Positions 6,451 through 14,250 of a stretch of DNA of 17,159 nucleotides are shown in pieces. The stretch comes from an uncultured Treponema sp. GTDB lineage: Bacteria > Spirochaetota > Spirochaetia > Treponematales > Treponemataceae. The stretch spans positions 1-17,159 of the forward strand of contig CAJOQA010000004.1 of the NCBI GenBank assembly GCA_905236465.1, read 5' to 3'. The notes beneath the pieces are model-generated. The model saw nothing but the letters and a program-made list of their open reading frames with translations, ran no database searches and was not told the origin of the DNA. Each line of letters opens with the position of its first letter. Positions within the stretch are counted from its first letter, which is position 1. The translations under genes and the position numbers were made by a program.

Positions 6451-7533
6451 TTATTCAGCTGAAGGTCTCTGACCGTTTGAAGAACCGGCATTGCCTTCTC
6501 CGCCTTCATTCAAAGATGCAGAGAATGTTTCTTCTGTTGCCATCTTCTGCTTCTCGATGTAGCGGTTAACCTGCTTGTTACCAAAGCGGCTCATTTCATT
6601 AGCCTGGCGTGCACGCTCTTTTGTTGTGATGATTCCCCAAAGGTCTTCATCATCGATGTCGCGGTCAGTTGTAAGAACTGCGAGGTCATAGATAACCTTT
6701 ACGTCCTTGAAGTAGCCAACCCAGTTGTCACCAATGTCAGATGCATCGCGTGTTACCTGGAAACCAGCAAACTTTACGAGAGGAATTCCACGTGGATAGA
6801 TTGGGTAAACTCTGATTTCACGTGTGCGTACTTCGCTGATGTAATCAGGGTTGTTCCAAACAAGTGTCTTCCATCCGTCGAATAAAAGATTGCCCATGTA
6901 GTAGCGGCGCTCTACATTGTCGCTATCCTTAAGAAGAACATAAAGCTGGTGTGGGAAGTTCATTCCCATTGTTGTAACAGCAATAGACTTTACTGTTCCA
7001 ACGTTGCGGACAAGACCATAGCCGTCTTCAAAAAGATACTTTCCCTTCTGTTCATCAGTCTGATCCTGTGGCTGACCGTTTTCATCACGGCCTGCGAGGG
7101 GCTCATAAGCCTGAATATCAAAAGGAGGAACAATCTTACAATTTGCATTGTTGTTCCATGTTGGGAATACTACGCGGACACCCATTACATTGTTGCCAGC
7201 GAAAGGAACATCAGCGTCACTCTTTACAGGAGCTGCTTTTACCTGTGAAAGAGCAATGGCCTGTGTTGTCTTAGCTGAAGAATTCAACACAACTTCCCAG
7301 TTAGGAAGTGCCAGTGATGTTTTCATGAGTGACTTCTGGTCGTTGGTGAATGTTGCACCAGCGGCTACAGAATAATCCATAACAGTTCTGCTGTTCTCTG
7401 TAGGATTACCGTTCTCGTCGTTTACAGAATCAGCAGCCAACAATGTGAAATCGATGAGTGTTGATTCTTTTGCGAAAGCGCAAGCACCTGCCAGAAGCAT
7501 AACAGCGGCAGTCAAATACAAAGTCCTCTTCAT
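6451..7533 (-). CDS. flaA: flagellar filament outer layer (sheath) protein FlaA
   Basis: Structural protein that covers the FlaB core of the periplasmic flagellar filament in spirochaetes and affects filament stiffness and cell shape. The 360-residue precursor has a Sec signal peptide (1-21, cleavage after AFA) followed by KESTLIDFTLLAAD, the characteristic treponemal FlaA mature N-terminus. Family features follow: MGVRVVFPTWNNNANCKIVPP, DGYGLVRNVGTVKSIAVTTMG, the conserved YYMGNLLFDGWKTLVWNNPDYI block and the IRVYPIYPRGIPLVKFAGF block, then GDNWVGYFKDVKVIYD. The C-terminus from about 340 is a low-complexity Gly/Asn/Ser tail. A strong AAAGGAGC Shine-Dalgarno and visibly richer G+C and more biased codon use than the neighbours fit an abundant protein. 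It has its own promoter and terminator, so it is a separate unit after the six-gene glycan/amidase operon. Confidence 0.97.
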   Translation of the reverse strand: MKRTLYLTAAVMLLAGACAFAKESTLIDFTLLAADSVNDENGNPTENSRTVMDYSVAAGATFTNDQKSLMKTSLALPNWEVVLNSSAKTTQAIALSQVKAAPVKSDADVPFAGNNVMGVRVVFPTWNNNANCKIVPPFDIQAYEPLAGRDENGQPQDQTDEQKGKYLFEDGYGLVRNVGTVKSIAVTTMGMNFPHQLYVLLKDSDNVERRYYMGNLLFDGWKTLVWNNPDYISEVRTREIRVYPIYPRGIPLVKFAGFQVTRDASDIGDNWVGYFKDVKVIYDLAVLTTDRDIDDEDLWGIITTKERARQANEMSRFGNKQVNRYIEKQKMATEETFSASLNEGGEGNAGSSNGQRPSAE

Positions 7534-7579
7534 TAGAAGCTCCTTTTTAATACACTTTTGATGTAGCCTTGTTAATAAT

Positions 7580-7608
7580 AGTATCTATTAAGAATTACTT
7601 TTTGTCAA
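7580..7608 (-). promoter_or_regulatory. sigma70-like promoter of flaA
   Basis: Perfect TTGACA -35 (7603-7608), 17-bp spacer, GATACT -10 (7580-7585; 4 of 6). The transcription start is expected near 7573, giving a leader of about 40 nt before the ATG at 7533. This is a housekeeping-type promoter; no sigma28-type TAAA-N15-GCCGATAA element was seen. Confidence 0.75.
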
Positions 7609-7622
7609 CGTCTTTTTAATTT

Positions 7623-7644
7623 TTTGTTAATTTTTTTTAACAAA
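7623..7644. terminator. A/T-only inverted repeat after the GerMN gene, weak terminator candidate
   Basis: TTTGTTAA (7623-7630) and TTAACAAA (7637-7644) pair across a 6-nt T/A loop with A/T runs around them. It lies 16 nt past the end of the operon and just upstream of the flaA -35. Without G+C pairs it would be a weak terminator, so the operon may partly read into flaA. Confidence 0.3.
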
Positions 7645-7659
7645 CAAAGAAAATTTCAG

Positions 7660-8127
7660 TTACAACCAAGAATTCCGTTCAACACTTTTACCATCAATAT
7701 ACACCAAAACAGTATTTATTTTTGTGAAATTCTTCACAATATTCTTTTTTAGGAGGGAAATCCCCTCATTAATATCGGCAGTTTCGCGGGATTTTTTTAA
7801 TGCTTCCCCACTTAATCCGATATAAACCGTATCATTGTCCAAAGAAAAGAACTCCAACCGTGTTCCAGGGGCAAAAATATACTTGTACCTGTTTGTAAAG
7901 GGTCCAAGCAGAAGCTCATCTACAAACAGTTCTTCCCTACCCTGCAAGCAATCCTTTGGTAACCATCTTTCCTCTGTACAAAGACCAACCTTATCAAATG
8001 ATTCAAAATACATGACAGTCCTAAACTTGTTGGCCCTAAAAATATAGCATACCAGCGAAATCGTAAAAGCAAGAAACATCAGAGCAAGGAGTATGGGGGC
8101 AAAAAGTTTATTCTTATCATTTTTCAT
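7660..8127 (-). CDS. GerMN-domain membrane-anchored protein
   Basis: Small protein with one N-terminal membrane helix (about 10-30) and an extracytoplasmic GerMN domain (about 60-150), the fold named from spore germination proteins and also found beside cell-wall amidases. Visible signatures are FVDELLLGPFTNRYKYIFAPGT (68-89, the xxLLxGP...P.GT start), VYIGLSGEAL (101-110) and INTVLVYIDGK (137-147) at the end. At 155 residues it is a single-domain form. Its ATG overlaps the amidase stop by 4 nt (ATGA), so the two are translationally coupled; it is the last gene of the operon and precedes flaA. It may steer or hold the amidase at the envelope; the molecular role is not known. Confidence 0.75.
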   Translation of the reverse strand: MKNDKNKLFAPILLALMFLAFTISLVCYIFRANKFRTVMYFESFDKVGLCTEERWLPKDCLQGREELFVDELLLGPFTNRYKYIFAPGTRLEFFSLDNDTVYIGLSGEALKKSRETADINEGISLLKKNIVKNFTKINTVLVYIDGKSVERNSWL

Positions 8128-9149
8128 TTTATTACGGTAAATCCTCTTGAGCGTTCAAAATGTGTTACAAACGCCTGAAGTCCATTATATATCCCAAAAG
8201 ACATTTTTTTCAAGTAGTTTTCGTCAATTAAAAGAGCGGCTTCTGCAGGATTTGTTAAAAAACCCGTTTCTATTAAGACTGCGGGCATATTGGAATTGCG
8301 GACAACAAACCATTCTTCGGCCTTTATTCCCCTTGATTCAGAAAGAGGGGTTACCTGTGCCTTTATTCCGTCAGTTATAAACTTTGCAATCAAGACAGAT
8401 TCAGTGGTATACTCTTCTTCCATCATGTTATTTATAATGGAATTGACATTTTTATCCCCTGAAACATCCTGAGTAAGCACCTTGCGCCTATAACCTGGCG
8501 AAAGATACCAAACCTCATAACCGCTTGCATTTTTATCTAGACTTGCGTTTACATGGACAGAAACGTAGAGTATAGCTTCATTAGCCGCAAGTTTTACAGA
8601 ATTCGCCATCTCGGTCCTTTGGGCTAAAGACAGGTATTCATCCGTGGACCTTGTTAAAAGTATACGTTTGTCAGGGTAGGCTTTTCGTAAATAATCATAC
8701 AGTTTTAGGCTTACATTAAGGCATATGTCTTTTTCTACAACAGTCCGCTTTTTTCCATTTATTGTATGAACGGCAGAAGCCCCTGGATCTTTTCCCCCGT
8801 GGCCTGGATCGATTAGGATGACACCGATTTTATATTGGTTGGTCTCTTCCTGATTTTGAAAAAACTGATCAGCACTGTTAAAAAAAGATTGAGAAACAGT
8901 AAGCGCATTATCCTTTATATAAGGAGCGTCTTCTTTCATAATCTTGCTATAATCTTGAAGGGCAAAGGAATCCCCTGCCCTGAAGGAAATACAGTGTCCG
9001 TTTTTTTCTAGGACTCCGGAAAGGGCCAGGGAATCCCAGTATAAGGTCATACCGGCATCTTGTGCGGCTTGAACTAAATTTATCTCTTTGGCAGAGGCAA
9101 AAAGTGAAAGGCATAAAAGTAAAACAAGAACTTTTACTTTACATTTCAT
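8124..9149 (-). CDS. N-acetylmuramoyl-L-alanine amidase (Amidase_3), periplasmic
   Basis: Zinc hydrolase that cuts the amide between muramic acid and the stem peptide of peptidoglycan. The 341-residue protein has a Sec signal peptide (cleavage after ASA, residue 20), an N-terminal region of about 85 residues of unclear fold, and an Amidase_3 domain from about 108 to 330. The zinc ligands are in place: His117 in ILIDPGHGGKDPGAS, Glu139 in VVEKDI, His199 in YVSVHVNAS, and the catalytic Glu294 in VLIETGFLTNP. No regulatory helix of the enteric AmiB/C type is obvious, though a longer insert (about 220-275) precedes the final motif. AAGGAGG Shine-Dalgarno; 4-nt overlaps at both ends couple it to the ATP-grasp gene and the GerMN gene. 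It probably acts in cell separation or opens the wall for periplasmic flagella. Confidence 0.93.
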   Translation of the reverse strand: MKCKVKVLVLLLCLSLFASAKEINLVQAAQDAGMTLYWDSLALSGVLEKNGHCISFRAGDSFALQDYSKIMKEDAPYIKDNALTVSQSFFNSADQFFQNQEETNQYKIGVILIDPGHGGKDPGASAVHTINGKKRTVVEKDICLNVSLKLYDYLRKAYPDKRILLTRSTDEYLSLAQRTEMANSVKLAANEAILYVSVHVNASLDKNASGYEVWYLSPGYRRKVLTQDVSGDKNVNSIINNMMEEEYTTESVLIAKFITDGIKAQVTPLSESRGIKAEEWFVVRNSNMPAVLIETGFLTNPAEAALLIDENYLKKMSFGIYNGLQAFVTHFERSRGFTVIK

Positions 9150-10765
9150 TGCGTTTTCCTCCTTTTTTGTTTATCATGTAAGTACAAAATTCCTTGAATG
9201 CCAGCCCTAAGCAAATGTGTGTAAAATTCAAGCGCATTAAAGGCAAGATGCTTTGGGCACAGTAAATCAAAAATCTGTAAACTTTTTGCTATACTCCTAT
9301 GATTCCAATCTTTTACAGTATGGGCATAAGGAAGCAGGGCCTTTGGTATACTATCGGCAAGACTTTGATTTGATTCAATACGAGAAGTTGCTAATTCTTT
9401 TTTTAAGTCTTCAAGAGCTGATTCTGGTAAAACAAAGGCATCTTGAGGAAAGCCACTTTCACTTTTTACTTCTTTTCTTTGAATGAAAGCTTCTGTCTTA
9501 GGATTGGGGGCTTCAAGCCGCAAAACAATGGAAGAGACAGCCTCTTCTGCAGCTTTTACGGCTAGTTCATTACTTTTTGCAAGTGCTATTACATTTCCGC
9601 ACTTTTCTACATTGTTGCGGGGAAAAGAAACATCTGTTCCAGCTGAAGCCCTATACAGTGCATTCTTTACAAAGGGAATTGCAGAGGTCTGCGCACTTTC
9701 CAGGACACAGTGAACCTTTCCTGGTATGGAAAGCCAGGCCCGCTCTGCGCTAGTGCCGGTGCAAGGAACTGTAAAGGTTTCAAAGGGACTTGCTTTTGCA
9801 GGAAGGCTTTTTCTTCTTTGCAAGAGTTCTTCTGGCTCCCTGCCACAAGCTATAAGCAGTGCTTGTTTTGTAAGATTCATTTGTGAAGCATAGGGATACG
9901 TCCAACCGGACATATAGCCACCGGAAAGCCTTGCTGCAATTTCTCCTATCATGGGACCTTTTTCCGTATACTTGATGTCTGCTTTTGCAGCACCACAGGT
10001 TAACCCCAAAGCCTTTATCCCCTTTGCAAAAGTTTCAACAAGCTCCATTTTTTTTTCTTCGGGAAAAATTGAAGGCATGGTATGTCCCATCTCTATGAAA
10101 TATGGGGGATAGAAAATATGACGGTCTGCAAAGCCTGTTATAGTAAGGCTACCCTTATAAACAAGGGCATCAATTGAAAATTCTGGACCTGCCATGTAAT
10201 CTTCTAAAATAACCCTGCCACTACGAGATGATAAGACTGCTTCTTCTACTGCAAAAAGAAATTCGTCCTTGCTCCGGATTAAGCGACAGCCCCTTGCCCC
10301 CATATTATCTACAGGCTTTACAACCTTTGGGTATGACATTTTGTCTAAAATATCTGACTCAAGGAAGCCCCTAATATCCGAACGCTGGATTTCTTGAAAA
10401 AACGGGGATGCAACACCTTCTTTTGCAAAGCAGGAGCGCATTAAGATTTTGTCACTTGCATTTAGGGCAGCCTGATATGTATGAGAAGGAAGGGAACAAT
10501 TTTGCGCCACATACGAAACGGAAGCGGAAAAATCAGTTCCAGCGGTAAAGACCCCCGCAAGGCTTGAGCCTAAAGATTTTGCAAGTTTTAGTAAAGATTC
10601 TTTATCTTTTAAATCTATTGGTTCAAATCGGTCTGCAAAAGAAGCACAAACAGCCTTTGGGTTGGCATCGACAACAAGTGTTTTATAACCTGCTTCCCAG
10701 GCAGCTTCTATAGCAGGACGCTGCATAAGGCCAGCCCCCAAGATTAAAACATACTTGTCTTCCAT
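9146..10765 (-). CDS. ATP-grasp carboxylate-amine ligase-like protein
   Basis: Predicted cytoplasmic ligase that activates a carboxylate as acyl phosphate and joins it to an amine or similar nucleophile. In 539 residues there is an N-terminal pre-ATP-grasp Rossmann domain (VLILGAGLMQRPAIEAA at 6-22, VVDANP at 31-36) and an ATP-grasp domain (about 105-310) with KVVKPVDNMGARGC (147-160, Gly-rich loop), ILEDYMAGPEFSIDAL (186-201) and the magnesium site MIGEIAARLSGGYMS (272-286). A further C-terminal region of about 230 residues includes a KxxxLPAKASPFET segment and a helical tail (about 470-539) for which I see no known domain. SD GGTGAGG. It follows the trimodular gene by 4 nt and overlaps the amidase gene by 4 nt. 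Context suggests amide-linked acyl decoration of an amino sugar, but the substrates are unknown. Confidence 0.85.
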   Translation of the reverse strand: MEDKYVLILGAGLMQRPAIEAAWEAGYKTLVVDANPKAVCASFADRFEPIDLKDKESLLKLAKSLGSSLAGVFTAGTDFSASVSYVAQNCSLPSHTYQAALNASDKILMRSCFAKEGVASPFFQEIQRSDIRGFLESDILDKMSYPKVVKPVDNMGARGCRLIRSKDEFLFAVEEAVLSSRSGRVILEDYMAGPEFSIDALVYKGSLTITGFADRHIFYPPYFIEMGHTMPSIFPEEKKMELVETFAKGIKALGLTCGAAKADIKYTEKGPMIGEIAARLSGGYMSGWTYPYASQMNLTKQALLIACGREPEELLQRRKSLPAKASPFETFTVPCTGTSAERAWLSIPGKVHCVLESAQTSAIPFVKNALYRASAGTDVSFPRNNVEKCGNVIALAKSNELAVKAAEEAVSSIVLRLEAPNPKTEAFIQRKEVKSESGFPQDAFVLPESALEDLKKELATSRIESNQSLADSIPKALLPYAHTVKDWNHRSIAKSLQIFDLLCPKHLAFNALEFYTHLLRAGIQGILYLHDKQKRRKTQ

Positions 10766-10769
10766 AAAT

Positions 10770-13283
10770 CTACCTCACCTTTTTACAATAAACTTCAAAA
10801 GTATCACCTAAGCGGAAAATTCGGCTTGCTGTGCTTAAAACTTTTTCCTGCAGGGATCCGTTTTTCCACGAATGTTTCTTATAAGACGGAAAACGTTCAG
10901 GATGAATTCCTGTAGAAACAATTTTTACAACTTTAAATCCATATTTTTTTAGAACCGCAGCTGCGTGTTCTGTTTCCCAAAGAGTATAGTGGTCAGACGG
11001 GCTGGATTCAAAGAAAGATTTTCTGTTAAATTTTCCGCTTACACCAGATGCCGATGGGGTACTGAAAGCAAAGATACCACCTTTTTTTATTATTGATGAA
11101 ATCTTTTTTAGAACAGAATCAAGGTTTTGAAAGTGCTCAATTACATACCACATTGTAACTGCATCGAATTTATCGATACTGAATTCTGCCAGTGTATCTA
11201 TGTCAGGGAAGGAAGCAAGGGCCGCAGGATAATGGAGCGTTGACTTTACATAATCCACCGCAGCAGAGGATGTGTCTGCCCCAAAGACCTGCCAGCCAGA
11301 ATCGTTTGCTGCATCCAAGAAGGGACCGAGGGCGCAACCAATATCAAGTACTGTTGGTGTTATAGACGAATGACTTTTACGGTATATAAAATCCATGAGG
11401 CTTACACGCCTTACACACTGGGCTTTTATAGATTCAAAATCATCTTCATACGTTTTTCCATACTGCTTTTTATAATCTTCATAAAAGTAAGCCCTGTTGT
11501 ATTCAGTTTGCTCACTCTGCACAGTCCAGGACATATAAAGCATTCCGCAAGTCTTGCATCTCCTGAAAGTACGTTCCGGTGTACGGGCTACAAGAGTATC
11601 AAAAGGAATTGAATCGCTTTTTCTGCATATAGGACAAGGGATCCGTTTGCCTTTAGAAAGTGTTACAAGAAAATCCGCAAGAGAAGAATGGTCTGCAGGA
11701 GTAATATTTCTATATAAAAGTGATGCTTGTGCTAAAAGTTTTTTAAAGGAAACAGCACTTATGTCAGAAGGCTTAAGGCAAGTAAAGGAGTATTTTTTAG
11801 CAAGGGCCTCATGTAAGGATGTAGTAGCGAGGAGGATTACCGCACAACCTGCCGCACAGGATTCAAAAGCAGTAAAACCGTAATGGGTAACGATTAAATC
11901 ATATTCATATAGTTTTTCTTTTAAATTCTTTTGCGGGGGCAAAAGCTTTACGTATTTTGTCAGCTTTTCATCAATCTTTAAGTCCTGGATTGACTTATCA
12001 GTTATTGCGCTTACGTAGACTCCACATTCAGCAAGGGCAATGATAGCTGGTTTTGTCAAGTTTGCAGGGTCTTCCCCGCCAAGGCTTACTAAAGCGGTAT
12101 GGATTTTACTATTTTTGCAGTCAGCAGCCCTTCTATGTTTTGGAAGACTGATAAAATTTGGCTCTAACCTATTTGTTTGCCTTTTTAAATCAATTGGGGG
12201 AATTATATCTAAAAGATAATCAGCCCAAGTGGCATTTATCTCACCTTCATCTAAAGCAACAATAGGACACTTTGCAGAAAGCTTTTTTGCAAAGTCTGCA
12301 TCACTTTTAAAAAGATCTGTAACTACAAGAGAATAATCACTTGCAATCTCAAGGTCATCGACTATCTGTTCAGCAGACAGACCCTCTTCTAAAGCCTCTG
12401 CTATCAAATCATTGCACTGTTCTAGACTTGCTTCTTTTGGGATATAAATGTCAGCACCACAAGAAATTGTTAAGTCTAGGCAACGGCGCAAGTGTCCTGT
12501 TCCCCGCCCCTTTTTTGTGCAGGGAACGAAAAGCATGGGATACTTTACAGAAGGATTTTCAAGTCCTTCTAGTATCAAAGATGCTGGGTAGGAAGCAAAG
12601 CTGTCTTTTTGGTCTAACTTTGAAGAAATGACTCTTACCAAAGCCCTTGCCCTGCGGTAGTCTGCAGGAGTATCTACGGTTGTACGCAAATTTGGGAAAT
12701 AGAATTTATCTGAGGCTCTAAGGAAAAGGCAGTTAAAGACTTCTTTATGCTCATACAAAGCAGGGCCTACATGCTCATGATCCCTTGGGCTTAGATTTTC
12801 AAGTTTTGCAGCTTTTAGCAAAGAATGTGCATTAAAAATTTCAACACCAGAACCATGAGGAAGACCTGTCCAGGTTATATAGTCTAGGTCCTGTTCATCT
12901 TTTATTCGACTTGAATACTCATCTAATAAAGCCTGGGCAGCTTCGTAAAACAAAAAGGGATTATCTGCGGTTGCCCTGATTACAGTATCAGCTTTACATT
13001 CTTCTATTGTTTTGCAGAAACGGTCAAGCACATCATTTAGGGAGCCCACATAGATTGAAAAGCCACACTTTTGCGCGATGTCTTTTAGGAAAGGAGCGCT
13101 ATCTGAATCTGTTGCAAGGTAATAGCTGTCGGCCTGAACCTTTTTCATAGCCAACAGAACCCATTCAAGTATCGTATGATCTGCTAACTTAAGCAGGGCT
13201 TTACCAGGTAACCGAGACGAGGAAAGACGACACTGGACTATAAGCGCAACTCTACCTATTTTTTTTGCAAAGGGATTAGTCAT
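10770..13283 (-). CDS. trimodular SpsF-like cytidylyltransferase / PseG-SpsG-like / zinc-ribbon SAM methyltransferase
   Basis: One 837-residue chain with three enzyme modules. Residues 10-235 are an SpsF/NeuA-type nucleotidyltransferase: QCRLSSSRLPGKALLKL (17-33, CTP loop), ATADNPFL (104-111) and TTVDTPADYRRA near 201. Residues 248-545 are a GT-B-fold SpsG/PseG-like domain with GRGTGHLRRCLDL (259-271, His264 matching the catalytic His region of PseG), VSLGGEDPANL (399-409) and THYGFTAFESCAAG (466-479). Residues 548-837 start with a zinc ribbon (C550xxC553, C576xxC579) and continue as a class I methyltransferase with VLDIGCALGPF (645-655) and a GAD acidic loop at 668-670. In pseudaminic acid synthesis PseG removes UDP and PseF adds CMP, so two steps of such a pathway plus O-methylation may be joined here. 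It overlaps the GT2 gene by 8 nt. Individual substrates are inferred only from families. Confidence 0.85.
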   Translation of the reverse strand: MTNPFAKKIGRVALIVQCRLSSSRLPGKALLKLADHTILEWVLLAMKKVQADSYYLATDSDSAPFLKDIAQKCGFSIYVGSLNDVLDRFCKTIEECKADTVIRATADNPFLFYEAAQALLDEYSSRIKDEQDLDYITWTGLPHGSGVEIFNAHSLLKAAKLENLSPRDHEHVGPALYEHKEVFNCLFLRASDKFYFPNLRTTVDTPADYRRARALVRVISSKLDQKDSFASYPASLILEGLENPSVKYPMLFVPCTKKGRGTGHLRRCLDLTISCGADIYIPKEASLEQCNDLIAEALEEGLSAEQIVDDLEIASDYSLVVTDLFKSDADFAKKLSAKCPIVALDEGEINATWADYLLDIIPPIDLKRQTNRLEPNFISLPKHRRAADCKNSKIHTALVSLGGEDPANLTKPAIIALAECGVYVSAITDKSIQDLKIDEKLTKYVKLLPPQKNLKEKLYEYDLIVTHYGFTAFESCAAGCAVILLATTSLHEALAKKYSFTCLKPSDISAVSFKKLLAQASLLYRNITPADHSSLADFLVTLSKGKRIPCPICRKSDSIPFDTLVARTPERTFRRCKTCGMLYMSWTVQSEQTEYNRAYFYEDYKKQYGKTYEDDFESIKAQCVRRVSLMDFIYRKSHSSITPTVLDIGCALGPFLDAANDSGWQVFGADTSSAAVDYVKSTLHYPAALASFPDIDTLAEFSIDKFDAVTMWYVIEHFQNLDSVLKKISSIIKKGGIFAFSTPSASGVSGKFNRKSFFESSPSDHYTLWETEHAAAVLKKYGFKVVKIVSTGIHPERFPSYKKHSWKNGSLQEKVLSTASRIFRLGDTFEVYCKKVR

Positions 13284-14250
13284 CTTTCTTTTCCTCTCCC
13301 CAGTGTTCTATTAGGTAAGCGGCATCTTTTTTGAATCTATAGGTGTTTTCCTTTGTCCACCTTCTAGCCTCAAAAAAAGATTTTACAGCTTCGCTAAGAT
13401 TACTGAATTTTTTCATCTTTAATACAACTACAATAAAGGACTGCATGGGGATTTCCGCATGGTCAGTTTTAAAAGTTGGAAGAAGATTTTTCAAGTAAAA
13501 ACGAAGATAAGCAAGATCCATTGTCTTGTTCTCTTCAGGAATTTCTTCAGCATAGGCAAAAGAAAGGGAGGTGTCTATAGAAACACTTTCACCCCACAAC
13601 CAGGCCCTAAAGAACAAATCGAGCTTTTGCCAATAGGGACTTGAAATAGTATAGTCAAATCCGCCCAACTGAATGAATTTTTCCTTATTATAAAAACCAG
13701 CCCAATCAGAAGGATAAAGTGTATAGCACCCCTGCACCAAACTTGCGGAAGCTTCAACAGAAAATACTGATTTTTCAGCAGACGGGACATAGCGGATAGG
13801 CAGGACTTGTAATGAAGAAGTTGTAAGCTTTGGGCAAATGCAAAACCTGTTGTTTTCTATCATTTTTTTTGCAAGTGGAGGTGGAAAACTTAAGGGGGAA
13901 GCACACATATCGTCTTGGAGAACTAACACCCATTGACTTTCTGCTAACTCAATGGCAGTATTTATAAGTTCACCTGTACTGGCTCTTTCTAGGGGGACAA
14001 TAAATTTTATGGACGGATACAAAAGGGTGTCATTATCACCGGCAAGGCTCTTGTTGCTGTCTTCAATAATAAGGACCCGTTCAAAGCCACACTTACTGAC
14101 GTTTTCTAGAACACGTGAACGATAGGCCCTGCCACCCCTGCTTAGAACCACACAGGTGACTGGCATGAGAATCTTTGAAGGTTTTTCACTTCCGCCTATG
14201 ACAGAATAGTTAATCTGCCTTTCGTTAAAAATTGAAGGTATAGTATTCAT
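13276..14250 (-). CDS. GT2-like glycosyltransferase
   Basis: Probable GT-A-fold glycosyltransferase acting in the cytoplasm or at the membrane face. It has 324 residues. After a leader of about 28 residues, MPVTCVVLSRGGRAYRSRVL begins the first beta strand; IIEDSN follows at 61-66, WVLVLQDDM (107-115) holds the acidic pair expected to bind the metal-nucleotide, and LGGFDYTISSPYWQKLDLFFRAWLWGE spans 195-221, the acceptor-side block of GT2 enzymes. The C-terminal 90 residues are helical and charged, with no membrane helix. It overlaps the spiro-SPASM gene by 26 nt and the trimodular gene by 8 nt, which points to tight co-production. Donor and acceptor cannot be told; a modified sugar from the same operon and a protein or lipid acceptor are plausible. 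Confidence 0.75.
   Translation of the reverse strand: MNTIPSIFNERQINYSVIGGSEKPSKILMPVTCVVLSRGGRAYRSRVLENVSKCGFERVLIIEDSNKSLAGDNDTLLYPSIKFIVPLERASTGELINTAIELAESQWVLVLQDDMCASPLSFPPPLAKKMIENNRFCICPKLTTSSLQVLPIRYVPSAEKSVFSVEASASLVQGCYTLYPSDWAGFYNKEKFIQLGGFDYTISSPYWQKLDLFFRAWLWGESVSIDTSLSFAYAEEIPEENKTMDLAYLRFYLKNLLPTFKTDHAEIPMQSFIVVVLKMKKFSNLSEAVKSFFEARRWTKENTYRFKKDAAYLIEHWGEEKKDD

Noticed and set aside
7534..7659. Sigma28-type flagellar promoter for flaA
   Set aside because: The characteristic TAAA and GCCGATAA boxes are not there, whereas a TTGACA-17-GATACT promoter is well placed.
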